A stretch of DNA of 64,000 nt from Paenibacillus xylanexedens (GCF_007676705.1 NZ_VEBF01000002.1:806001-870000), one strand, 5' to 3'; positions 30,394 through 40,182 are shown, counted from the first letter of the stretch. Notes: a model not told the origin generated them from the sequence alone. Numbers and translations: made by a program.

Positions 30394-30538
30394 ACAGCCA
30401 CATCACGAATTCCGTGTAATCTCTCTAGAACCGAACCATTGCTCCTCTATACTCGGAGCAAACCAAATCTTCAAATAACCCCTGAAAAACAGATGCTTTG
30501 CTCTTCTGTTTTTCTGCCCTCTTCTAATTGTGTGAAAG

Positions 30539-30591
30539 ACGGCAATCGGGGCTCCCCATTTCGGGGAACCCTGATCCTCTTGCCGTAAGGC
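30539..30591 (-). terminator. GC-rich hairpin downstream of adhE
   Basis: ACGGCAA / TTGCCGT outer arms enclose GGGGCTCCCC / CGGGGA pairing about 20 bp past the adhE stop. The T-run on the minus side is weak (TCTTTC), so terminator status is uncertain. Confidence 0.5.
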
Positions 30592-30609
30592 ACGCTTAGT
30601 TCTAATTCC

Positions 30610-33222
30610 TTATTCAAACTTTCCGTAGAAAGCGTTGCGGTACACATCAGCCAATTCAGTTACCAGCGGCAACTTCGGATTGGCGGTTGTACATTGGTCT
30701 TCGAAGGCACGGTCTGCCAGATAATCCACGTGTGCTTCAAAGTCTTTGGCATCAAATCCGATTTCCTGGAACGATTCTTCAATGCCCAATGTTTTGTTCA
30801 GATTACGGATGGCATTGATGAGACTGGTTACCCCTTCTTCTGTCGTGCGAGCAGGCAATCCCAAGATACGGGCAATTTCGGCATAACGCTCATCCGCTAC
30901 AAAGTGCGAATATTTCGGGAACGATGCAAATTTGGTCGGTTTTTTTGCGTTGTAACGAATAACGTGCGGCATCAGGATTGCATTGGTGCGTCCGTGTGCG
31001 GTGTGGTACTGACCGCCCCATTTGTGCGCCAAGCTGTGGTTAATGCCCAGGAATGCGTTGGCAAACGCCATACCGGCAATCGTGGAAGCATTATGCATTT
31101 TCTCACGTGCCAGTTTATCTCCTTGCAGCGCAGATTGCTCTAGGTATTGGAACACCAGTTGAATGGCTTTGATCGCAAGTCCATCCGTGTAATCATTCGC
31201 CATGACAGACACATAAGCTTCAATCGCATGAGTCAATACGTCCATACCTGTATCCGCTACAGCCGTTTTAGGCAGGGAGTATACGAATTCCGGGTCGACA
31301 ATCGCTACGTCTGGAGTCAGCTCATAGTCGGCCAATGGATATTTGGTATTTCCTTGATTTTTATCTGTGATAACCGCGAACGATGTCACTTCAGAACCTG
31401 TACCGGATGTTGTTGGAATCGCTACAAATTTCGCTTTTACGCCTAGACGTGGATATTTGTAGATCCGTTTGCGGATATCCATGAATTTTTGTTTCAGGTC
31501 GTTGAAGTCCGTATCTGGATATTCATAGAACAACCACATGGCTTTGGCAGCATCCATCGGTGATCCACCGCCGAGTGCGATAATGCAGTCCGGTTGGAAG
31601 CGGCGCATCATTTCGGTTCCGCGGTCTACCGTTGTTGTCGATGGATCGGGCTCTACATCGGAGAATACTTCGATCGCTACTGGCATTTGGCGTTGACGCA
31701 GATAATGTTCTACCTTTTCCACATATCCAAGTTTGACCATCATGGCATCGGTAATAATGGCAACACGTGTGATGTCAGGCATTTTGGCAAGATACTGCGT
31801 TGCCCCTTTTTCGAAGTAGACTTTGTTCGGCACTTTGAACCATTGCATATTCACGGTACGGCGAGCCACCCTTTTCACATTGATTAAGTTCACAGCGGTT
31901 ACGTTGGAAGAAGTCGAGTTACGTCCGTATGATCCGCATCCCAGTGTCAATGACGGCATGTTCGTGTTGTAGATATCCCCGATGGCACCGTGTGTGGATG
32001 GTGAGTTCACAATAATACGTCCGGTTTGCAGACGATCTGCGAATTTGCCGATCACTTCTTCATTCGTGGAGTGGATAACCGAGGAGTGACCCATGCCGCC
32101 AAAAGCAACTACTTCTGCCGCACGTTCAATGCCCTCTGCTGCCGTTTTGACTTTGTAACAAGCGAGTACCGGACTTAATTTCTCAGCCGACAATGGGAAT
32201 TTCGTACCTACCCCTTCAATCTCGGCTACGAGAATTTTGGTGCCTGCCGGAACTTCAATACCGCATAACTTCGCAATGCTCACCGCAGATTGACCAACAA
32301 TCGCCGGGTTCACCGCACATTTCTCGGCATTAATCGCACCTGCTGTCAATTTTGCTGCTTCATCTTTGTTAACAAAGTAACAGCCATTCGCAATCATTTT
32401 TTTCTTCACTTGATCGAAGATCGGTTCTTCAATGATTACCGCTTGCTCGGAAGCACAGATCATGCCGTTATCGAAGGACTTCGACAGAATCAAATCCGTA
32501 ACTGCCTGATTGATATCCGCGCTTTTCTCGATAAAGCAAGGTACGTTACCTGGTCCTACGCCCAGTGCAGGTTTACCACAGCTGTACGCTGCACGTACCA
32601 TGCCTGATCCACCTGTTGCCAGAATGAGAGCCACATCATTGTGATTCATCAGTTCGTTCGTGCGATCCATGGAAGGATCATCAATCCACTGAATACAATC
32701 TGCTGGTGCACCATGTTTCACTGCCGCTTCCAGTAGGATTTTAGCAGCTTCCCGGCTACAATTCTGTGCAGATGGATGGAAACCGAAGATAATTGGGTTA
32801 CGGGTCTTGATGGAGATCAGTGCTTTAAACATCGTCGTTGATGTTGGGTTCGTGACGGGTGTAATCCCCATAATAATACCGACCGGCTCCGCAATTTTCT
32901 GGAAGCTCTCATATTCGTTATCTTCGATCACACCTACGGTTTTGTCATACTTGATGCTGTGGTACACATATTCTGTTGCAAATATATTTTTGGTGATTTT
33001 ATCCTCATACACTCCGCGGCCTGTTTCTTCTACGGCCATCTTGGCGAGCATCATGTGTTTATCCAGACCCGCAAGCGCCATGGCTTGCACAATCCGATCA
33101 ATCTGCTTCTGGTCCATCTTCATGAATGCGGCGTGTGCTTTATTCGCTTTGTCGATTAACGTTTGAATATACTGACCTGCTGTCGGTTCTTTTGCTGGGG
33201 CGACTTCGTTCTTTACAGCCAT
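30610..33222 (-). CDS. adhE: Bifunctional acetaldehyde-CoA/alcohol dehydrogenase
   Basis: Reduces acetyl-CoA to acetaldehyde and then ethanol, regenerating NAD during fermentation. 870 residues: an N-terminal aldehyde dehydrogenase (about 1-440, catalytic Cys in [12 protein letters not shown] near 245) and a C-terminal iron-dependent alcohol dehydrogenase (about 450-870, with [13 protein letters not shown] and the metal histidines in [11 protein letters not shown] and TAHGRTNAI). The ATG at 33222 has AGGAGG upstream; ATGs 18 and 3 codons earlier are less suitable. Pairs functionally with pflBA and carries an upstream Fnr box. Confidence 0.96.
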   Translation of the reverse strand: MAVKNEVAPAKEPTAGQYIQTLIDKANKAHAAFMKMDQKQIDRIVQAMALAGLDKHMMLAKMAVEETGRGVYEDKITKNIFATEYVYHSIKYDKTVGVIEDNEYESFQKIAEPVGIIMGITPVTNPTSTTMFKALISIKTRNPIIFGFHPSAQNCSREAAKILLEAAVKHGAPADCIQWIDDPSMDRTNELMNHNDVALILATGGSGMVRAAYSCGKPALGVGPGNVPCFIEKSADINQAVTDLILSKSFDNGMICASEQAVIIEEPIFDQVKKKMIANGCYFVNKDEAAKLTAGAINAEKCAVNPAIVGQSAVSIAKLCGIEVPAGTKILVAEIEGVGTKFPLSAEKLSPVLACYKVKTAAEGIERAAEVVAFGGMGHSSVIHSTNEEVIGKFADRLQTGRIIVNSPSTHGAIGDIYNTNMPSLTLGCGSYGRNSTSSNVTAVNLINVKRVARRTVNMQWFKVPNKVYFEKGATQYLAKMPDITRVAIITDAMMVKLGYVEKVEHYLRQRQMPVAIEVFSDVEPDPSTTTVDRGTEMMRRFQPDCIIALGGGSPMDAAKAMWLFYEYPDTDFNDLKQKFMDIRKRIYKYPRLGVKAKFVAIPTTSGTGSEVTSFAVITDKNQGNTKYPLADYELTPDVAIVDPEFVYSLPKTAVADTGMDVLTHAIEAYVSVMANDYTDGLAIKAIQLVFQYLEQSALQGDKLAREKMHNASTIAGMAFANAFLGINHSLAHKWGGQYHTAHGRTNAILMPHVIRYNAKKPTKFASFPKYSHFVADERYAEIARILGLPARTTEEGVTSLINAIRNLNKTLGIEESFQEIGFDAKDFEAHVDYLADRAFEDQCTTANPKLPLVTELADVYRNAFYGKFE

Positions 33223-33276
33223 CTCCCTCATCCTCCTAAAGGTTCGTATTAGTTTGTCTCTCTCGTTTACATTCAC

Positions 33277-33319
33277 ATCGTACCATAGCCAAAAACATAA
33301 TCATGTGATTTTTTTCACA
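33277..33319 (-). promoter_or_regulatory. Fnr-dependent promoter of adhE
   Basis: TGTGATTTTTTTCACA (33304-33319) is a perfect TGTGA-N6-TCACA box. On the minus strand a -10-like TACGAT (33277-33282) lies 32 bp downstream centre to centre, the same geometry as at pflB. Confidence 0.75.
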
Positions 33320-33422
33320 AAGTATAACAAATTTAAATTTAGTTTTGTAATGTCTGCTAACAAGTTGATTTCCACTTCCTATAATAAGTGTAGGGCTATC
33401 GAACACATCCTTCCCCATTAAA

Positions 33423-33438
33423 AGTGAATTTAATCACA
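33423..33438. promoter_or_regulatory. Fnr box between adhE and fnr
   Basis: AGTGAATTTAATCACA has one mismatch from TGTGA-N6-TCACA. A plus-strand TATAAT lies upstream at 33380-33385 and another -10 (TATACT, 33500-33505) downstream, so it may act in autoregulation of fnr. Confidence 0.6.
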
Positions 33439-33511
33439 ATGTTTGAAATTTCGCCATTTTTGATGCCTTCCCATGCCCCCCAAAAGGTAACTTTAGGTAT
33501 ATACTGAACTT

Positions 33512-33654
33512 AAAAATTGAACCACCGCAATTTGTACCGTCCTTCCTCCCGGCCGAGATGACCCTGATCAGGACGGCAACGGTTTGCGGCGAACCTCGGA
33601 GGCTACTGCAAGCTACAGAAGGCCGTCCGATGGACATAAAGGGGAGATAGACTT
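33512..33654 (+). promoter_or_regulatory. GC-rich structured leader of fnr
   Basis: If transcription starts after TATACT at 33500-33505, the mRNA has a leader of about 140 nt, much richer in GC than the flanks. It contains pairing segments GTCCT/AGGAC, CCGAG/CTCGG enclosing GGTT/AACC, and GTCC(GAT)GGAC. It matches no riboswitch class I can recognise. Confidence 0.4.
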
Positions 33655-34371
33655 ATGAGAGAACTAACGACTGTACTGGAAAAGCGCGGCAATACCAACT
33701 GTTTCTCGGAAGCAAATTTCAACCATCTGCTGGTTACAATGAAAGATAGAACCTATCCGGAAGGTACCCACCTGTACTGGGAAGGAGACGTCTCTGACAA
33801 ACTTTATTATATGAAACGGGGTCGTGCCCAGATTACCAAATCCACGGATGAGGGCAAGGAACTGATCATGTACATGTATCAATCCGGTGATATGATCGGC
33901 CAGGCTGATCCCTTCTTTGGCTCCAAGCATAGCTTTTCAGCGGAAGTGCTGGAAGACAGTGAGATTGGTGTACTGGAACACAAAGACCTGGAAATGCTGA
34001 TCTGCCAGCATTGTGACTTCGCGATCGACTTTATGAAATGGATGGGCATCCACCACCGGTTGACACAGACCAAGTTCCGGGACCTCATGTTATATGGCAA
34101 ACCTGGTGCGCTCTGCTCTACCCTCATTCGGTTGTCGAATTCGTATGGCGAGCCTCATGGAGAGCATGTCATTATTCACAAAAAAATTACCCACACGGAT
34201 CTGTCCAATATGATTGGAGCCACTCGTGAAAGTGTTAACCGTATGTTAAGCGATCTGCGCAAGAAAGATGCGATTGAATATGACAATGGCATGATTGTCA
34301 TCAAAGATCTGAAGATGCTGCAAGGGATCTGTCACTGTGAACTTTGCCCGAACGAGATCTGTCGTATTTAA
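33655..34371 (+). CDS. fnr: Anaerobic regulator Fnr (Bacillus type)
   Basis: Crp/Fnr family activator, 238 residues: cyclic-nucleotide-binding-like domain at about 20-140, dimer helix, and a winged helix with THTDLSNMIGATRESVNRMLSDL near 180-205. The C-terminal CELCPNEIC gives Cys-x2-Cys-x4-Cys, exactly the arrangement of the [4Fe-4S] ligands of B. subtilis Fnr, so it should sense oxygen directly. GGGGAGAT precedes the ATG. Its predicted targets pflBA and adhE are adjacent and carry matching boxes, making a compact regulon. Confidence 0.95.
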   Translation: MRELTTVLEKRGNTNCFSEANFNHLLVTMKDRTYPEGTHLYWEGDVSDKLYYMKRGRAQITKSTDEGKELIMYMYQSGDMIGQADPFFGSKHSFSAEVLEDSEIGVLEHKDLEMLICQHCDFAIDFMKWMGIHHRLTQTKFRDLMLYGKPGALCSTLIRLSNSYGEPHGEHVIIHKKITHTDLSNMIGATRESVNRMLSDLRKKDAIEYDNGMIVIKDLKMLQGICHCELCPNEICRI

Positions 34372-34415
34372 TCTTCGAGTATGCTATGCAGATGTTGGTT
34401 ATAGAATAGATTTCA

Positions 34416-34453
34416 ATAAAAAAAGCCCATTTCTCTGCAGAGAGACTGGGCTT
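34416..34453. terminator. Bidirectional terminator after fnr
   Basis: AAGCCCA and TGGGCTT, with inner TCTCTGCAGAGA, form a stem flanked by an A-run and T-rich sequence between convergent fnr and the lipoprotein gene. Confidence 0.85.
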
Positions 34454-34463
34454 ATTTGTATGC

Positions 34464-35177
34464 TTAGGATGCACTGGTCAATTCAAGCTTAACCGCATCA
34501 CGTGGATTCAATTTCATGTCCAAACCATTTTCCATTAATTCCTTGTCGTTCACCATAATGACCCACCGCTGATTCATGCGGGGCGTAACATTCTCGACCG
34601 AAACGACAAATTTGTTGTTCTCCGACATTCTCACAATCCCACTGGACTTCAAGACATCGCGAACTGTGCATTCCTGAACATAGACGCCAGCATATTGACG
34701 ATTGAGTGTTGGCATAATGTTTCCACCGCTCACCTTGAGTAACGTTGTCTGATATGCAACGCCATCCCCCCCACTGTCAGCGGCTTTCACGTAAATGATC
34801 ACTTCATCTTTGGCATGAAGCTCCATGTCCCAATCTTCCTGTTCAATATCCTTGCCGTTCAATTTGACAGCCCAACTGAGCGAAGAATCCAGAGAAACTT
34901 CACCAACAGATTGAATCCGTTTGCCATCCGCTGTGAAATCAACCAGTCCGCTATTCAGTAATGCTTTTTTGAGCGTCAAACCCTCACTAAAATCTCGCTT
35001 AATGGACTTCGTTGCATCAGGCAAAAACGTACTACCATCTACAGCCACTGTAATCGTATTCGCTGTTTCTGTCTCTTTGACAATTGGCTGCTCTGAAGGC
35101 TGTGTCTCACTACAACCAGCCAAGATCGCTAGTAGGAGCAAACATACACCTATGTAACCGGGGATTTTCTTCTTCAT
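34464..35177 (-). CDS. Lipoprotein with two DUF4430-like domains
   Basis: About 237 residues. A lipobox LAGCSET at about residue 21 follows a hydrophobic segment. Two repeats (about 40-130 and 135-235) each have the pattern of a ubiquitin-like beta-grasp domain: a GxxL/VRDVLKSSG-type helix, a W-V/I-x-x-N-x-K/D-E strand (SWAVKLNGKDIEQ and RWVIMVNDKELM) and a DAVKLEL-type end, resembling DUF4430/transcobalamin C-terminal-like modules. Ligand unknown. The ATG at 35177 is preferred over one 15 codons earlier because the signal peptide then begins with MKKK; the ribosome site is weak either way. Confidence 0.7.
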   Translation of the reverse strand: MKKKIPGYIGVCLLLLAILAGCSETQPSEQPIVKETETANTITVAVDGSTFLPDATKSIKRDFSEGLTLKKALLNSGLVDFTADGKRIQSVGEVSLDSSLSWAVKLNGKDIEQEDWDMELHAKDEVIIYVKAADSGGDGVAYQTTLLKVSGGNIMPTLNRQYAGVYVQECTVRDVLKSSGIVRMSENNKFVVSVENVTPRMNQRWVIMVNDKELMENGLDMKLNPRDAVKLELTSAS

Positions 35178-35314
35178 GTAGGTAACACCACCCTGCGTAA
35201 AATCACTCACCCTGTTGTCCATAACCTCTATTATGGCACATTATTCAACAAAAAAAAGTGTCAAAGCCGTTACTTTTATGAGGCATGCACTCCACACAAG
35301 GCTTGTACAACAAA

Positions 35315-35336
35315 GAGAGCCTGCACACAGGCTCTC
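35315..35336 (-). terminator. Hairpin terminator of the 35375 gene
   Basis: GAGAGCCTG / CAGGCTCTC with a 4-nt loop, followed on the minus strand by TTTGTTG. Confidence 0.75.
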
Positions 35337-35374
35337 CGATCTAAATCATTTTTACGTTCTTATTGGTTACGTTA

Positions 35375-36106
35375 TCATTGGACACTAGCCTGCATGTAAG
35401 TCCGTCCTCCATCGCCATCTTTCAGATATGGATTGAGTCCGAAGAACTGTTCCTCCGACACATATACCCCTGTCAGCAATCGGCCTTCAAGCAATGCACC
35501 GTCCACCTGCACGCAGCATGAAGGTGCATCTACATACTCCTGATATAGCGGAATCTGACCATATTGTTGGTGTATCTTGAGTACCTTGCCTTGTTCATGC
35601 AAAGGACGTTCCGAAAAATAAGTAGGCACAATATAGCGGGCAATGACATCCAGTTCCTGCACGCTATAGAAGGGTTCATCCCCAAGCCACGGGGCAAACA
35701 TTCGAATCTTCTCATATTGAGACCAAACAACCGCCTGAATCAGCATTTCTGCCTGAGCCAACCGACCTTCGCCTACATCCAGCATTAGCCGTTTTCCATG
35801 GGTGGCTTCCTCCATCTGGGACATTGTCGATTCAGGTTGCCTTAGTTCACAGCCGATACATTTCCAGCCTCTGGACGTTTGAATCCATTTTTGCAGCACC
35901 GCCGGAGCTGATTTCGGACCATCGCTGTTCATAGGATACATATTCACTTCGGCTAGATCATCCTTAACCGAACGGGAATATACGGTGCGCTTGAACAACT
36001 CTGCAGCTTTTTTGTAGATCAGATGGACCTGAATGGATGCGCTCTCAAGTTCTGCAATATCTTGCTTGCCGTAGCGTACTTCGCGGGATAAGCTTTCTTC
36101 TCTCAT
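35375..36106 (-). CDS. Uncharacterised 243-residue soluble protein
   Basis: I do not recognise a family. The sequence has no signal peptide or transmembrane segment, an acidic N-terminal helix, a WKCIGC cysteine pair near residue 85 that could bind metal, and a compact C-terminal half with PSCCVQVDGALLEGR. Codon use and the good start context (ATG with AGGAGGCCAC upstream) indicate a real gene. It stands alone between two terminator hairpins, so the neighbours give no functional hint. Confidence 0.75.
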   Translation of the reverse strand: MREESLSREVRYGKQDIAELESASIQVHLIYKKAAELFKRTVYSRSVKDDLAEVNMYPMNSDGPKSAPAVLQKWIQTSRGWKCIGCELRQPESTMSQMEEATHGKRLMLDVGEGRLAQAEMLIQAVVWSQYEKIRMFAPWLGDEPFYSVQELDVIARYIVPTYFSERPLHEQGKVLKIHQQYGQIPLYQEYVDAPSCCVQVDGALLEGRLLTGVYVSEEQFFGLNPYLKDGDGGRTYMQASVQ

Positions 36107-36224
36107 GACAAGTGGCCTCCTTCGCTCCGGCCGTCTGTGGCCATTTTCTATAGATTATACTACAACTCATGACAACATGTGCACAGCCCAAGAGAAAATC
36201 GCCAATCCACGTTATACTTAAGAC

Positions 36225-36260
36225 AAAAACCCCTGATTTCTACAGAAATCAGGGGTTTTT
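36225..36260. terminator. Perfect bidirectional terminator after hxlR
   Basis: AAAAACCCCTGATTTCT and AGAAATCAGGGGTTTTT are perfect inverted arms with a short loop. Confidence 0.9.
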
Positions 36261-36301
36261 GTTCAGTCATGCACGGAAGTAGGTGATGCTGCTTTTATAC
36301 G

Positions 36302-36619
36302 TTAGTCAACCCACTTCTCAGCCCAATCTTGAATTTGATTCATGACAGGCTGGAGCGCTCTACCCTTATCCGTCAGTTCGTATTCAATACGAACCGGCGT
36401 CTCAGGATAGACGTGACGAACCAAGATACCTTCACTTTCAAGATCCTTCATCCGTTCAGATAACATCTTGTCACTCATAGACGGAATCAGATTGGAGATA
36501 TCCTTGAATCGCTTTGAACCACTCATCAACGTTTGAATAATTAAACCATTCCAGCGCTTGCCCAAAAAGGAAAACGCCGTCTCAAAACGCGGACACATCC
36601 GCAAGTCTTGACCTTCCAC
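36302..36619 (-). CDS. HxlR-family transcriptional regulator
   Basis: About 105 residues, a winged helix with RFETAFSFLGKRWNGLIIQTLMSG and the RFKDISNLIPSMSDKMLSERMKDLE recognition region and PVRIEYELTDKGRAL wing, typical of HxlR/MarR-like redox or aldehyde sensors. One cysteine (MCPRFE) sits at the family's usual N-terminal position. The GTG at 36619 follows GAGGTG at ideal spacing; the ATG at 36643 lies before that site. The regulated partner is not evident. Confidence 0.85.
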   Translation of the reverse strand: MEGQDLRMCPRFETAFSFLGKRWNGLIIQTLMSGSKRFKDISNLIPSMSDKMLSERMKDLESEGILVRHVYPETPVRIEYELTDKGRALQPVMNQIQDWAEKWVD

Positions 36620-36905
36620 ATTAATCACCTCTTTAGAGATCACTCAACTTACATTTTGTTAGTATATTTCATAATAACATATTTAAGCTTCAAAGAAAAC
36701 GTCTGCAACTAAAAAGTTTAAATTTTAGAAGCATATCACCCAGATCGGATGTTACATCCCAGTATACAGTACACCATGTCCCATAACCATGGGAAATATC
36801 GTATAACTTCCCCATAGTACTATCTTACCCAAAAAGAACCCAACTGCCACAGTCATCATTGACTTGGAGAAGGGTTCCTGGGTATATGCTTGCGTTTACG
36901 TTATC
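36620..36905. other. Intergenic region upstream of hxlR
   Basis: AT-rich stretch with the hxlR promoter region and, at 36831-36880, the displaced terminator of the thuA operon. Nothing else is recognised. Confidence 0.4.
36831..36880 (-). terminator. Probable terminator of the thuA operon
   Basis: Minus strand GAACCC ... GTCA/TGAC ... GGGTTC followed by TTTTT. It lies 240 bp past the thuA stop, with the repeat element in between. Confidence 0.65.
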
Positions 36906-37096
36906 TATATCAGTTCAACTAAAGAATATTTACACTAGCACTCCGATGTCAGAACAACTTTCCGATCGCTGTTATCCCCAGATTTTTTTGATTTCTTTCT
37001 AAAGGGAAAAAATCCGGGGATAAAGGCGCACGCTCCGCTTCTTCAAGTTATTTCTGCCCTCTCCGTTAATGTGTAAATGTTAGTTGAACTGATATA
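36906..37096. mobile_element. MITE-like repeat element, copy 2
   Basis: 191 bp bounded by TATATCAGTTCAACTAA (36906-36922) and its exact complement TTAGTTGAACTGATATA (37080-37096), extended by TTTACAC/GTGTAAA. TATC directly flanks both ends (36902-36905 and 37097-37100), a candidate 4-bp target duplication. The core, including TTATCCCC (36972-36979) / GGGGATAA (37016-37023), is shared with copy 1 at 30221. No ORF inside, so it would be non-autonomous. Confidence 0.75.
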
Positions 37097-37121
37097 TATC
37101 TTTCACGAAGCAAATTATGAA

Positions 37122-37850
37122 TTAAACTAGCACGCCACCAAATGGTCTTACAGGTTCGCTCTTGCCGAATTCCGGCTTGAAACTGCGGGCAGGATATGCC
37201 CATTTCACTGCATTACTGATCACTCTTAATATTTCCGGTTTGTAATAGGTCGGATACGTCTCATGACCTGGACGGAAATAAAAGATTTTACCTTCACCAC
37301 GCCGGAACGTGCATCCGCTTCGGAATACTTCCCCACCCTGGAAGTTGCTTACAAACACCAGTTCATCAGGTACTGGAATATCGAAGAATTCCCCGTACAT
37401 CTCTTCTTTTTCCAATACAATCTTGCCTTCGATGCCATCCGCAATCGGATGGGATGGATTCACACACCATACAATTTCCTGCTCGTCAGCTACACGCCAC
37501 TTCAGATCGCAGCTCGTTCCCATCAGCGCTTTGAATGGTTTAGAGAAATGACCTGAATGAAGCACAATCATACCCATCCCGTTCAGTACTCGCTGTGCGA
37601 CCTTCTGCGAGATCTCATCGCTTACGCGATCATGTGCCATATGTCCCCACCATATGAGCACATCCGTGGAATTCAGCACTTCATCACTTAATCCGTGTTC
37701 AGGCTGATCCAGTGTAGCCGTTCGAATAGCAAAGCCTTCGCCGCCAAGTCCGTCAGCCAGCGCTCGATGCAGACCATCCGGGTAGACTTCCCTTACTTCA
37801 TCGTGAATTTTCTCATGGACAAATTCATTCCAAATGGTGACGTTGATCAT
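37122..37850 (-). CDS. ThuA-like family protein
   Basis: About 242 residues, class I glutamine-amidotransferase-like fold of the trehalose-utilisation (ThuA) family: [35 protein letters not shown] and [14 protein letters not shown] are family segments. Relatives oxidise or process glucosides such as keto-trehalose; the exact reaction is not firmly known. The ATG at 37850 has AGGGGG at good spacing; a TTG two codons earlier is too close. It follows the isomerase gene by 24 bp in the same operon. Confidence 0.9.
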   Translation of the reverse strand: MINVTIWNEFVHEKIHDEVREVYPDGLHRALADGLGGEGFAIRTATLDQPEHGLSDEVLNSTDVLIWWGHMAHDRVSDEISQKVAQRVLNGMGMIVLHSGHFSKPFKALMGTSCDLKWRVADEQEIVWCVNPSHPIADGIEGKIVLEKEEMYGEFFDIPVPDELVFVSNFQGGEVFRSGCTFRRGEGKIFYFRPGHETYPTYYKPEILRVISNAVKWAYPARSFKPEFGKSEPVRPFGGVLV

Positions 37851-37874
37851 ATTCAATTTCCCCCTAGTGTAGCT

Positions 37875-38843
37875 CTAAACCCACCACATATCGCCCAGCG
37901 GCTCTTCGATCAATACTTGCTGGAGATTTTGCACAGCTTTAGAGAATCCTTCTTCAACCGACATCAAACCGTCTTCGTGCTCAATACTTACTACATAATC
38001 ATATCCGACCAGACGCAAGGCACTCATAATATCTGCCCAAGTCTTGTTATCATGTCCATAACCGACCGAGCGGAACTGCCAAGCCCGATCCAGCATATTT
38101 GTATAATCTTGCATATCCGTTACACCGTGTTTGTTCACGTTTACCGGATCAATCGTTGTATCTTTCGCATGGAAGTGATGTATTGCTCCTTCACGTCCCA
38201 AAATGTGAATCGCCTGCACTGGATCAATGCCTTGCCACCACATGTGACTTGGGTCCAAGTTCGCTCCGATGACTTCACCCGCTGCTTCACGCAGTCTCAG
38301 CAAGGTTGCAGGTGTATGAACCGAGAATCCACCGTGCAACTCCAGTCCAACTTTTACATTACGTTCTGCTGCAAATTTACCCCACTCTGTCCAATAAGGG
38401 ATAACTTTGTTCTCCCACTGCCACTTCAGGATCTCCTGGAAGTCATTCGGCCATGGTGCAACAGGCCAGTTCGGATATTTCGCATCCTCATGGTCTCCTG
38501 GACAACCGGAGAATGTATTCACTACAGGCACTTCCAGCTTCTCAGCCAGTTCTACCGTTTTGACAAAATCATCATGGAATCCTTTAGCAATATCCTTTTG
38601 CGGATGCAGCGGGTTACCGTGACAGCTCAGTGCGCTGATCGTCAAACCACGTGATTCCACTGCATTTTTGAAGTTTTTCAGTGCTGTAGGATTGCTTAAC
38701 AATTCATCCGGCTTACAGTGTGCATTGCCTGGATGTCCACCTGTTCCGATCTCTACTGCTTTTAATCCCTTGGATGCTACATAATCAAGAGCATCCTCCA
38801 ATTTACGTCCTCCGAATAGTACCAAAAATACGCCGAGTTTCAA
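37875..38843 (-). CDS. Sugar phosphate isomerase/epimerase (AP endonuclease 2 / IolE-like TIM barrel)
   Basis: 322 residues with the xylose-isomerase-like barrel: ALDYVASKGLKAVEIGTGG near the N-terminus, ALSCHGNPLHP, GLELHGGFSVH, NLDPSHMWWQG, HFHAKDT and SIEHEDGLM, whose Glu, Asp and His residues form the metal site. A TTG start at 38843 is preceded by GGGAGGA. It lies between the dehydrogenase and thuA genes; the three together look like oxidation and isomerisation steps in catabolism of a sugar or cyclitol (inference). Confidence 0.92.
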   Translation of the reverse strand: MKLGVFLVLFGGRKLEDALDYVASKGLKAVEIGTGGHPGNAHCKPDELLSNPTALKNFKNAVESRGLTISALSCHGNPLHPQKDIAKGFHDDFVKTVELAEKLEVPVVNTFSGCPGDHEDAKYPNWPVAPWPNDFQEILKWQWENKVIPYWTEWGKFAAERNVKVGLELHGGFSVHTPATLLRLREAAGEVIGANLDPSHMWWQGIDPVQAIHILGREGAIHHFHAKDTTIDPVNVNKHGVTDMQDYTNMLDRAWQFRSVGYGHDNKTWADIMSALRLVGYDYVVSIEHEDGLMSVEEGFSKAVQNLQQVLIEEPLGDMWWV

Positions 38844-39045
38844 GTGCGATTCCTCCCTGGATTAGATATCGTATGATTGCTGAATTCATGAATATTGAAC
38901 TGTATACAATTACCGTTCAGATCACATGCCTGTTTGATTAGTGTGGAAAATCGAGAGTGTTTCTATCCTGAAATTGAACGTAAGAATACTGGTTATTCTC
39001 TTCCACTCGAAAGAGCATCAAGCTTCAAACACTTGGTACTCCATT

Positions 39046-40182
39046 CTAGTGCGATTCCACGGTTTCAATCTCAGTTTGAACTGTGCGAGTTACTGCAAAA
39101 GAGTCATAGCTGCTCTCCAGATGGATGTGCTTGCCCTCAAGTGAAGAACGCTGGAATGAATGCATAGCTTCCAGTACGTGATAAGCAAGCTTACCACTGG
39201 CTTTGTGTTCGCGTCCGGCACGAATGGATTCGACCATTTCGGTTACGCCAATGCCTCGTTCGTTTTGTCCGCTTTCGAAGACTGGTTTGATCGTTTCCCA
39301 AGTGTCTTGACCGTACCTGCGAACCTTCACTTCCCCGTTAAAATAATTTGGGTCCGGTACACTAAGCGTACCTTCTGTACCATAGATTTCAATACGTGGC
39401 AGATCCGAAGCTCCGCGAATATCGAAACTGGTAATCATCGTTGCAATGGCCCCTTCTGCAAAATCGATGGTTCCTGCCAAGTGGGTCGGCGTCTGTACTT
39501 GCAGCGATGTACCTTCCTTCGGTCCAGAGCCAATCTTGCGATCCGCAACCTGTATTCCAGCCGAGGCACTGATTCTGCGTATTGGTCCAAGCAATGTTAT
39601 CAGCGCGGTCAAGTAGTAAGGTCCCATATCAAACATCGGTCCACCACCTGCGACATAAAAGAATTCCGGATTAGGATGCCAAGCTTCTGGTCCTCCGCCC
39701 ATGAAGAATGAAGTCGCTGCAATCGGCTTGCCAATCAGTCCATCCTCAATGGCTTTACGAGCGGTTTGAATTCCTGAGCCAAGGAAAGTATCTGGTGCAG
39801 AACCAACATACAATCCTTTTTCCTCAGCAAGCTCAACAACCTTGCGACCATCCTCAAGCGAAATCGCCAGCGGCTTCTCGGCATACACATGTTTGCCTGC
39901 TTCGAGTGCAGCCAGATCGGTCATGGCATGACTGCCTGGAACCGTAAGGTTCAGCACAAGTTCAATTTCGTTATTTTGCAGCAACTCATCTACATTGTAA
40001 ACGTTTTCGATATTAAATTCATCTGCCCGTTCCTGAGCGCGTTCACGAATCAAATCCGCAACAGCCACGACTTCAATGACCGGGTTGTTTTTGAGATTTT
40101 CCAGGTAGATGGCACTGATGTTACCGCACCCGATGATGCCTGCTTTCATTTTCTCCACTGTGACGTTCATCTCCTTACGCAT
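39046..40182 (-). CDS. Gfo/Idh/MocA-family NAD(P)-dependent oxidoreductase
   Basis: Up to 378 residues. Rossmann domain with GIIGCGNISAIYLENLK, the sugar-site AEKPLAIS motif (Lys near residue 105) and GGGPMFDMGPYYLTALI before the second domain. The start is uncertain: ATGs or GTG at codons 1, 5, 9 and 12 are all near AAGGAG and GTGGAG stretches; MKAGIIGCG begins at codon 12. It is the first gene of the dehydrogenase-isomerase-thuA unit, separated from the isomerase by 202 bp with no terminator seen, and divergent from the AraC regulator. Confidence 0.93.
   Translation of the reverse strand: MRKEMNVTVEKMKAGIIGCGNISAIYLENLKNNPVIEVVAVADLIRERAQERADEFNIENVYNVDELLQNNEIELVLNLTVPGSHAMTDLAALEAGKHVYAEKPLAISLEDGRKVVELAEEKGLYVGSAPDTFLGSGIQTARKAIEDGLIGKPIAATSFFMGGGPEAWHPNPEFFYVAGGGPMFDMGPYYLTALITLLGPIRRISASAGIQVADRKIGSGPKEGTSLQVQTPTHLAGTIDFAEGAIATMITSFDIRGASDLPRIEIYGTEGTLSVPDPNYFNGEVKVRRYGQDTWETIKPVFESGQNERGIGVTEMVESIRAGREHKASGKLAYHVLEAMHSFQRSSLEGKHIHLESSYDSFAVTRTVQTEIETVESH

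Noticed and set aside
37695..38654. 319-residue open frame opposite the sugar isomerase and thuA
   Set aside because: It overlaps two genes with clear family motifs and has no start signal of its own.
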